From positions 201,436 through 265,435 of the forward strand of contig NZ_FODZ01000003.1 in NCBI RefSeq assembly GCF_900110505.1: a DNA stretch of 64,000 nt, written 5' to 3'. Both the position numbers and the translations under genes were made by a program. Of this stretch, positions 57,825 through 64,000 are shown piece by piece. The number at the start of each line of letters is the position of its first letter. The stretch's first letter is position 1. Below the pieces are notes generated by a model. That model made no database searches. It worked only from the letters and a program-made list of their open reading frames with translations, and had not been told where the DNA came from. This DNA comes from Luteibacter sp. UNC138MFCol5.1 (GTDB lineage: Bacteria > Pseudomonadota > Gammaproteobacteria > Xanthomonadales > Rhodanobacteraceae).

Positions 57825-59058
57825 GGTCGGCCACCCCCGTCACGGGCAACGTGATCGTCGCCGCGACACCGCTCGGAAAATTGTTACCGATGGAGAACGT
57901 CGCCGCGCTCCCGTACATCAGCCGCAGTCGTTCGCGCAGGTTCTTCAGGCCGATGCCGGTGCCCGCGCCGTCGCTGCGGAAGCCGAGGCCATCGTCGGCC
58001 ACCGTGAGCGACAGGCCCGCCCCGTCGACGCCCGCGCGGATCCAGACGCCGCCACCGCCAGGCTTCGGCTCGAGACCGTGCTTGATCGCGTTCTCGACGA
58101 GCGTCTGCAGCATCATCGACGGCATCGGCACGTTCTGCGCATGCGCCGGAACGTCGACATGGATCGCCAGGCGCTCGCCCATCCGCAGCTGCATGATCTC
58201 CAGCCAGGCCGTCGAGCGCTCGAGCTCTTCGCCCAGCGTCGACAGCGACCCATCCGTGCGCGGCAGCGAACGGCGCAGGTAGGCGATGAGGTGGCCAAGC
58301 ATGCGGTCGGCGCGTGCCGGGTCGGTGCGCACGAGTTCCTGCGCGCTGGCGAGCGTGTTGTACAGGAAATGCGGTTCGACCTGCGCCTGCAGCAGGCCGA
58401 GCTGCGCGGCCGTGAGTTCCTTCTCCATCTTGCTCTGGCGCACGTCGTCGCGTTCGCGGTTGCGCCGCTCGGCGAGGCGCTGCGTCGTGGCGCGCACCAG
58501 CGTCTCGACGTATTCGAGCGACGCGCCACCGTCGGGATTGAACCAGTCGATCCACGCGCCGCCGTCGGGCTCGCAGACGTACATGACGCTGCTCGAACCG
58601 TCCCCGGGCGTCACGGTGGCCACCACCTTCGTGCTCCGCACGACGATCGAATACAGCCTCGACAGGCGCCCGCGCTGCTGCTTCTGCGGAAGATCGGGCG
58701 GAATCTCCGCCCTCACCTGCAAGCCACCGCGCGTGCTGCCGACATCGCGCACGTTCGGCAGTTCGCGGACCACCGCCTCGACGATGGCGAACGCCTCGTC
58801 CGCCGGATAAGGCACCTCGACGCGACGGCGCTGGCGATTGGACACCGTCTCCGCGTCGATGCGTCCGGCGAGCACGCGCACGCGATACAGATGCGTCGCG
58901 CCGCGTGCGAGCGCGACGAGCAGACCGACGAACCACAGCGTGAAGACCAACGGCAGGGGGCCTTCGCCCCAGCCGATGGCGTTCAGCGCGACAAGGAGCA
59001 CGCACCATGCGGCGAGCCATGCCACGACGAGTCGGATCACGAACTTCAGGCTTGCCAT
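57817..59058 (-). CDS. LytS-type sensor histidine kinase
   Basis: From ATG 59058 the product is 413 residues. Two membrane helices (about 5-28 and 35-55) precede a domain of unknown type (65-185) that looks like a DUF1499/beta-rich sensory segment with WIDWFNPDGGASLEYVET. The kinase part has the His box AQVEPHFLYNTLASAQELVR, the N box LVENAIKHGLE and GTGIGLKNLRERLRLMYG. It phosphorylates the LytTR regulator encoded next. The unusual intermediate domain is cytoplasmic by topology. Confidence 0.88.
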   Translation of the reverse strand: MASLKFVIRLVVAWLAAWCVLLVALNAIGWGEGPLPLVFTLWFVGLLVALARGATHLYRVRVLAGRIDAETVSNRQRRRVEVPYPADEAFAIVEAVVRELPNVRDVGSTRGGLQVRAEIPPDLPQKQQRGRLSRLYSIVVRSTKVVATVTPGDGSSSVMYVCEPDGGAWIDWFNPDGGASLEYVETLVRATTQRLAERRNRERDDVRQSKMEKELTAAQLGLLQAQVEPHFLYNTLASAQELVRTDPARADRMLGHLIAYLRRSLPRTDGSLSTLGEELERSTAWLEIMQLRMGERLAIHVDVPAHAQNVPMPSMMLQTLVENAIKHGLEPKPGGGGVWIRAGVDGAGLSLTVADDGLGFRSDGAGTGIGLKNLRERLRLMYGSAATFSIGNNFPSGVAATITLPVTGVADHA

Positions 59059-59290
59059 CTGGGGAGCTTCCGTCTTCGAGTGGCCGGGAGCATACGATGC
59101 GGTCAACGCGCGGATCACGGCGTTTCCGACGAAACGGCGCCTGGGCCGACGAAACGCCTGCCGTGCGTGCCGCGCTTTCCGCACGGTGGCTTGCGCGGCG
59201 CAGCATGACCTCGCGGCCCCCATGGTCCATGCTCGGGAAACGGCCAGCGGTGGGGACCGCGGGCCACGACACACTTCAAGGGGTTAACGC

Positions 59291-59632
59291 ATGGCTTTAT
59301 TGCTCGTCGTTTTCGCTGTCGTCGTACTCGCCATCTACCTCGGCATCCAGATGTTGCCGAAAAACCATCCCGCCAACTGGCTGCTCGGCATCGTCGGCGG
59401 TGCCTGCCTCGTCCTGGCCTGGTATGCGATTTTCCGACCCATGTTGCTCGCGTCCGGCGGTGGCGATCCGTCGCTCGTCGCGGTCGGCCTGACCGCGGCC
59501 GGCATCGTGTCGTGCGTGCTCGGCATCGTGTGCCTCGGCGTCTGCGTCTGGCGCGACCCGGCGCGTTTCTGGATGCTGTCGATCGTCTTCATCGGCGTCA
59601 TCGGCGCCACGCAGGTCACGGCGCTTTCCTGA
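59291..59632 (+). CDS. Small integral membrane protein
   Basis: A 113-residue protein made almost wholly of four hydrophobic segments (starting LLLVVFAVVVLAIYLGIQML, then NWLLGIVGGACLVLAWYAIF, VGLTAAGIVSCVLGIVCLGV and FWMLSIVFIGVIGATQVTAL). It is divergent from the kinase gene, 232 bases away. No family or function is recognised. Confidence 0.65.
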   Translation: MALLLVVFAVVVLAIYLGIQMLPKNHPANWLLGIVGGACLVLAWYAIFRPMLLASGGGDPSLVAVGLTAAGIVSCVLGIVCLGVCVWRDPARFWMLSIVFIGVIGATQVTALS

Positions 59633-59690
59633 GGAAAAGGAACGATGCGGCCCGCGTGGGCCGCATTCGTACATCGCTCCCTCCAGCGAA

Positions 59691-60650
59691 TCAGGCGGAC
59701 GCGACGGGCCCGCCGTTGGCCGCACCGGCATACGCGTAGTCGAACGCGGAAAGCGTGGCGGTGCCCGCGACGCACTCGAGCACGGCGTGCGCGCCGAAAG
59801 GCAGCGTCCATTTGTCGGCGCCATGGCCGAACGAGAGGCCGCGAAGGATCGGCAGATTGCAGGCTTTGCCGAAGCGTTGCAGGGCGTGATCGATGTCGTA
59901 GCCGTTGTCGTATTCGCTGACGCGCTGGCCGCCAAGCCCGCCGATCACGATGGCGCGCTGCCGCTCCAGCACCCCGGCGAGTTTCAGCTCGTAGAGCATG
60001 CGTTCGATGCGCCACGCCTGCTCGCCGACTTCCTCCACGAAGAGGATGCCGCCGTCGATGCGCGGCAGGTACGACGTGCCGACGAGACTGCACAAGGCGG
60101 AGAGATTGCCACCCCAGAGCGTGCCTTCCACCAGGAGATCGCGCTGATCGTCGGCGCACGTCCAGCTCATGTCGGTGCGCGGCGAGAGCACCGTATGCCA
60201 GAAATGCCGCCACGTGTTCTCGCGCAGGTAGGGGGCACCGAAATCGGCGACCAGCATCGGCCCGTGGAGCGATCCTATCGCGCTGCGAGCGTAGAGCGCG
60301 CACTGCAGCACCGTGAAGTCGCCATGTCCGACCAGCACGCAGGACTCGTCGAGGAAGCGGGCGGCCAGGCCGTCGAAGTCGATGCGATCGAGCAGCGAGA
60401 TCGCGCCATAACCACCGCACGTGGCCATGACGAGATGCGGCAACGGCACGCCCGGGTCCGCAAGCTGGTTGAGGTCGGCCGCGCGCTCGGCGTCGGTGCC
60501 CGCGAAACGCAGCATCACCCGATCGAGCACATCGGCACCGTGCACGGTGTGGCCGGCGGCCAGCAGTCGTTCGACGCCGCGCTCGCGCGCCGCGTGGTCG
60601 TCCGCATAGCCGGAGGGCGCGATGAGTCGGATATCGAGTCGTTTTGGCAT
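59691..60650 (-). CDS. ldcA: LD-carboxypeptidase homologue (S66) lacking the nucleophile
   Basis: The 319-residue protein matches LdcA along its length: IRLIAPSGYADDHA, VMATCGGYGAISLLDRIDFD, then HGPMLVADFGAP, GTLWGGNLSALCSLVGT, ILFVEEVGE (catalytic Glu region) and LSFGHGADKWTLPFGAHAVL (catalytic His region). In active enzymes the nucleophile is the Ser of Gly-His/Tyr-Ser-Asp-x-Thr; here the codon is GGC, giving VGHGDFTVLQ. A single A-to-G change would explain it. Active LdcA trims the terminal D-Ala of recycled murein tetrapeptides in the cytoplasm. This copy may be inactive or may have another role. Confidence 0.8.
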   Translation of the reverse strand: MPKRLDIRLIAPSGYADDHAARERGVERLLAAGHTVHGADVLDRVMLRFAGTDAERAADLNQLADPGVPLPHLVMATCGGYGAISLLDRIDFDGLAARFLDESCVLVGHGDFTVLQCALYARSAIGSLHGPMLVADFGAPYLRENTWRHFWHTVLSPRTDMSWTCADDQRDLLVEGTLWGGNLSALCSLVGTSYLPRIDGGILFVEEVGEQAWRIERMLYELKLAGVLERQRAIVIGGLGGQRVSEYDNGYDIDHALQRFGKACNLPILRGLSFGHGADKWTLPFGAHAVLECVAGTATLSAFDYAYAGAANGGPVASA

Positions 60651-60771
60651 GTGGGGCAAAGCATCGCTCCGCACATGCGCAAACGCAACTGCAAGTTGCT
60701 GCGGACCCTCCCCTCCCCTTGGCAAGGGCATGGCGGGAAGGGTCCGGTGGCGGGCTACGACGGGCCTGGGC

Positions 60772-61752
60772 CTACCAGCCGTCGTATTCCTCGGCGGGGG
60801 TCAGATCCTCGGCCCCGGCGCTGCGGGTCAACGTCTCGCGGGGCTGCTCGCCGAACACGCTGCGATACTTCTCAGCGAAGCGGGACAGATCCCACATGCC
60901 GCAGCTGAGCGCGACGGATTTCACGGATCGACGGCCGGCTTCCGCCGTGACCAGGCTGCGATGCGCCGTGCACAGACGAAGCATGGCCAGGTAACGGTTA
61001 GGCGGGATGCCGAGCAGGTCGTCGAAGGCGTAGCGAAGGCCTCGCTCGCTCGCGCCCGCCGCCTGGCAGAGCTCGAGCGAATAGATGTCGCGGCGGAGGT
61101 TCGCGCGCATGAACCGCTCGGCCCGGCGCACGACCTGGTAATGGGCACGGCGTCCGCGCGATGCCACCGGTCGATCCTCCGACGACGACGAGAGCGCGAC
61201 GCGGATGTGTTCGTCGAGCAGGTCTTCGATCGGCCCCATCGCCGGTTCGCCCTGCTCCCGCACCTGCGCGGCGATCTGCCGGTAGGCGCGCCGGAGGTGT
61301 TCCGACCGCACCGAGAACAGCCGCAGCCGCTGGGCGGCCATGTCGACGTCCGCATGGTCCGATGCGAGGAAGCGGGCACGGAATCGCGCGTACGGTGCCA
61401 CTACCAGGGTGAGGCGCGTGCCGCGCTCGAACATGAAATCGGTGGGCGTGCCCCGCAGCAACGTCACCGCCATGTCCGATTCGACGCTGACACCCTGGCA
61501 CCAGCTGCGCTCGCCGGCCTCGTGCAGATAGACCAGCATGCAGGCGTCTTCGGGAACGGTTAGCGAGCCGCGCACGTCGAAGTCGATGTGCGCGGTCAGG
61601 TATGTCACGCCCTCGTGGGTCGTGGATGCGATGGCGGCGCGAGGTCGCGCCGGGCTCAGCGTGAGCAGATCGACCTCGCAAAGGCCGAGCGCCGCACCGA
61701 GAGTGACCAGATCGTAGTCTTCCAGGCCGTGAACGTCGGAAGGACGACTCAT
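60772..61752 (-). CDS. AraC-family transcriptional regulator
   Basis: With ATG 61752 (or 61782) the product has about 326 residues. The C-terminal 100 residues are the double helix-turn-helix AraC domain (MRANLRRDIYSLELCQAAGA, SERGLRYAFDDLLGIPPNRY, then SVKSVALSCGMWDLSRFAEK and YRSVFGEQPRETL). The N-terminal 200 residues resemble the sensor part of AraC-like activators of ethanolamine or cupin type (LTAHIDFDVRGSLTVPEDAC). It stands alone; the divergent M28 peptidase gene is 407 bases away. Confidence 0.88.
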   Translation of the reverse strand: MSRPSDVHGLEDYDLVTLGAALGLCEVDLLTLSPARPRAAIASTTHEGVTYLTAHIDFDVRGSLTVPEDACMLVYLHEAGERSWCQGVSVESDMAVTLLRGTPTDFMFERGTRLTLVVAPYARFRARFLASDHADVDMAAQRLRLFSVRSEHLRRAYRQIAAQVREQGEPAMGPIEDLLDEHIRVALSSSSEDRPVASRGRRAHYQVVRRAERFMRANLRRDIYSLELCQAAGASERGLRYAFDDLLGIPPNRYLAMLRLCTAHRSLVTAEAGRRSVKSVALSCGMWDLSRFAEKYRSVFGEQPRETLTRSAGAEDLTPAEEYDGW

Positions 61753-62159
61753 GCCGTTATCTCCCTGCCATGTGCAACCCATGCGTTCCGCATCGGCGGG
61801 AATGGCGCGGTCACCCGCGGGCCATCCCCGGCAACGCCCCTACCGCTGCCCGTACAGTTCCCTTCGACTCGCACCCACACCATCACGCACCCCCGCGCTG
61901 TTTCCCCGCGGGTTGCTCACCCGCCTCGTCCCTACGCCGAATCGGATTCCCCGAGAGGGAAACTGTCCGCCGACGCCTATAACTAACGGTGTATGGGACC
62001 AAATGCCAGCACTTTGTGAATTTGCCGATTCGGCGTAGCGAGTGGCGGAAGTATTTGACGAATTTGGCAAATTTGCTGCTAGGCGAGCAATTCCGGCAGG
62101 GCGACACCCGCACCCGCTACACTCGTTGGACGACGAGCCACGAAGGAACTCCTCCGCCG
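61753..62159. promoter_or_regulatory. Divergent regulatory region AraC / M28 peptidase
   Basis: No gene is supported here. AATTTG-G-CAAATT (62061-62073) is a perfect inverted repeat around one base, placed just after TTGACG (62055-62060), a possible -35 box for the peptidase gene; an additional AATTTGCC half-site is at about 62,019. The first 240 bases are Pro-codon-like, GC-rich sequence without clear features. Confidence 0.45.
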
Positions 62160-63908
62160 ATGCGACGCCTCGCCCTTGCCTGCCTCACGGCCCTGACGCT
62201 GGCGGCCTGCCAGTCCCACGACGAAGAAAAGGCCCCGGCCGCCCCCTCGACGGCACCGGCCCGCGCCTCCACCTCGCCCCCGCCTCCGATGCCCGCGGTG
62301 GCCAACGAGCATCACGACTTCAGCCCGGAGATCACGGGCGACGACTTCGCGGCGCACCTGCGCGTGATCTCGTCCGACGAATACGACGGGCGCAAGCCCG
62401 GGACCCTCGGGGAACGCCTGACGACGAACTACATCATCGAACAGTTCAAGCGCATGGGGCTGGAGCCCGGCAACAAGGGCGACTGGATCCAGACGGTGCC
62501 CGCCGTCTCCACCACGCTGAACGGGCAGGACACGCTGGCCCTCGATGTCGCGGAAGGCGGCGGCACCGAGAAGTTCGCATTCGGAAACGACATGGTCGTC
62601 GGCACGCTCCAGGCGAAGTCCGATGTCGATCTGAAGGACTCGGACATCGTCTTCGTCGGCTACGGCGTCGACGCGCCGGAAGCGCAGTGGAACGACTTCG
62701 ACGGCATCGACGTCAAGGGCAAGACGCTGGTGATCCTGGTGAACGACCCGGGCTGGAACGGCGCGGACAAGGCATTGTTCAAGGGTCGCGAGATGACCTA
62801 CTACGGACGCTGGACGTACAAGTTCGAAGAGGCCGCGCGCAAGGGCGCGGCCGCGGCGTTCATCGTCCACCAGACGGAACCCGCCGCATACGGCTGGAAT
62901 GTCGTCCGCAGCGGCTGGACGACGCCCCGCCTCGATCTTCCCGAGAGCGAGGATCCCGCGCCGCGCCTCCCCGTCGCCGGCTGGCTGACGCACGAATCGG
63001 CGCAGCGGCTGTTCGCGAAGGCGGGCAAGAACTTCGACGATCTGGCGAAGCAGGCGGACGTGCGCGGCTTCAGGGCCGTGCCGCTCGACGCGAAGGCATC
63101 GATCCACCTGCAGAGCACGATTTCCCACTCGCTGAGCAACAACGTGATCGGCATGGTCAAGGGCACCTCGGAGCCCGGCGAGGCGATCGTCTACTCGGCG
63201 CACTGGGACCACCTCGGCCACGACCCGGCGCTGAAGGGTCACCAGATCTACAACGGCGCCATCGACAACGGCACCGGCATCGCCGCGATGCTGGAGATCG
63301 CCGGCAAGTTCGCGCAGGAGAAACCGAAGCGCTCGGTGATCTTCGCCGCGGTGACGATGGAGGAATCGGGCCTGCTGGGTTCCAAGTACTACGTCGCGCA
63401 TCCGCCGTTCCCGCTCGACAAGACGGTGGCCGACATCAACATGGACGCGCTGCCGATCACGGGCGCCACGCGCGACATGGAAGTGACCGGCCTGGGCCAG
63501 GGCGATCTGGAGGACATGTTCGCCGACGTGCTCAAGGCCGACGGCCGCGTCGTCAGCGGCGACGCGTCGCCGGAGAAGGGCCACTACTTCCGCTCCGACC
63601 ACTTCAACTTCGCCAAGGCCGGCGTGCCGGCGCTGTCGGCGGGCGGCGGTACCGACATGGTCCAGGGCGGCAAGGCCGCGGGCCTGGCCGCCGAAGAGGA
63701 TTACACGAAGAACCGCTATCACCAGCCGACCGACGTGTACGACATGCGCTGGAGCTTCGACGGCGTGACGCAGAACGTGAAGGCGTTCTATGCGCTGGGC
63801 GAGAAGCTCGCGAACAGCGACGTCTGGCCCGTGTGGAAGGAAGGCAGCGAGTTCAAGGCGGTGCGGGAGAAGTCACTGGCTTCGGGAGCCTCGAAGAAGG
63901 CGAAGTGA
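62160..63908 (+). CDS. M28-family zinc peptidase lipoprotein with PA domain
   Basis: From ATG 62160 the protein has 582 residues. A lipobox (Leu-Ala-Ala-Cys, Cys 17) is followed by a Pro/Ala linker, a protease-associated domain (about 150-290) and the M28 catalytic domain: His in YSAHWDHLG, bridging Asp in GAIDNGTGIAA, catalytic Glu in TMEESGLLGS, Asp in DINMDALP and His in YHQPTDVYD. This is a two-zinc aminopeptidase or carboxypeptidase of the periplasmic/outer-membrane type, working on short peptides. Confidence 0.92.
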   Translation: MRRLALACLTALTLAACQSHDEEKAPAAPSTAPARASTSPPPPMPAVANEHHDFSPEITGDDFAAHLRVISSDEYDGRKPGTLGERLTTNYIIEQFKRMGLEPGNKGDWIQTVPAVSTTLNGQDTLALDVAEGGGTEKFAFGNDMVVGTLQAKSDVDLKDSDIVFVGYGVDAPEAQWNDFDGIDVKGKTLVILVNDPGWNGADKALFKGREMTYYGRWTYKFEEAARKGAAAAFIVHQTEPAAYGWNVVRSGWTTPRLDLPESEDPAPRLPVAGWLTHESAQRLFAKAGKNFDDLAKQADVRGFRAVPLDAKASIHLQSTISHSLSNNVIGMVKGTSEPGEAIVYSAHWDHLGHDPALKGHQIYNGAIDNGTGIAAMLEIAGKFAQEKPKRSVIFAAVTMEESGLLGSKYYVAHPPFPLDKTVADINMDALPITGATRDMEVTGLGQGDLEDMFADVLKADGRVVSGDASPEKGHYFRSDHFNFAKAGVPALSAGGGTDMVQGGKAAGLAAEEDYTKNRYHQPTDVYDMRWSFDGVTQNVKAFYALGEKLANSDVWPVWKEGSEFKAVREKSLASGASKKAK

Positions 63909-63947
63909 TGCGTCGTCGCCGTGGATACCCGGACGCTCCGGCGCGTC

Positions 63948-63967
63948 ACCCCGGCGCACGCCGGGGT
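63948..63967. repeat. Short GC-rich hairpin after the M28 gene
   Basis: ACCCCGGCG (63948-63956), two bases and CGCCGGGGT (63959-63967) make a perfect nine-base stem with no T-run. Similar ACCCCGGCG...CGCCGGGGT hairpins are dispersed in many proteobacterial genomes as REP-like elements. The last 33 bases of the window show nothing else. Confidence 0.6.
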
Positions 63968-64000
63968 CCACGGCGGGGCGATCGGTTGTCGCGATGACGT

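Overview
The window is GC-rich, double-stranded bacterial chromosome with dense coding on both strands. An ESPR-type autotransporter, TonB-dependent receptor with TAT-exported glycosidases, KdsA, ThrE-type exporter, SRAP protein and LytS/LytTR pair suggest a gammaproteobacterium of the Xanthomonadales, most like Rhodanobacteraceae (Luteibacter/Dyella). That placement is an inference from gene content and protein style; no rRNA or marker gene was available.

Positions 1 to about 20,673 are the integrase-proximal part of a lambdoid prophage lying in inverted orientation. A CI-like S24 repressor (7416-8156) and a Cro-like gene (7063-7320) diverge over four tandem operators. The minus-strand arm reads cro, cII-like, two winged-helix genes, an O-like replication gene, a P-position gene, then a nin-like cluster of nucleases (NinB, YbcO-type, PD-(D/E)XK-like, VRR-NUC), a Q-position gene and a lysis cassette (GH108 endolysin, holin, Rz with embedded Rz1). 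Almost every junction is an ATGA, GTGA or TGATG overlap. The plus-strand arm starts at a TTGACA promoter at 8909 that carries the same operator motif. It runs through small genes, a candidate annealing protein plus YqaJ-type exonuclease, two DNA methyltransferases, excisionase and integrase. The arm ends at a fragment identical in style to the 3' end of tmRNA (ssrA), the likely attachment site. Structural genes and the intact ssrA would lie left of the window.

Positions 20,787-26,702 hold a giant autotransporter adhesin. From 27 to 33.8 kb lies an accessory island of small secreted, lipoprotein, Sel1-repeat and immunity-like genes, several broken: a LuxR-type fragment, a frameshifted gene, and a chimera of two decayed paralogues. 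No matching toxin is in the window.

From 34 kb on the gene content looks like core or semi-core chromosome: a sterol-desaturase-family oxidase; a carbohydrate locus (GH27 alpha-galactosidase, TonB receptor, divergent GH95 fucosidase) with an inverted-repeat operator in the shared intergenic region; a thioesterase and a redox operon (periplasmic protein, b-type cytochrome, molybdopterin oxidoreductase), both preceded by a related palindrome; a secreted protein, a ThrE exporter and an in-frame-deleted malic-enzyme remnant; kdsA; PAS and GAF-PAS-PAS-GGDEF signalling proteins; SRAP, a class I amidotransferase, and a CPA1 antiporter; a CocE-type hydrolase; a LytS/LytTR two-component system with a lipoprotein; an LD-carboxypeptidase homologue that appears to lack its nucleophile; an AraC regulator; and an M28 lipoprotein peptidase.
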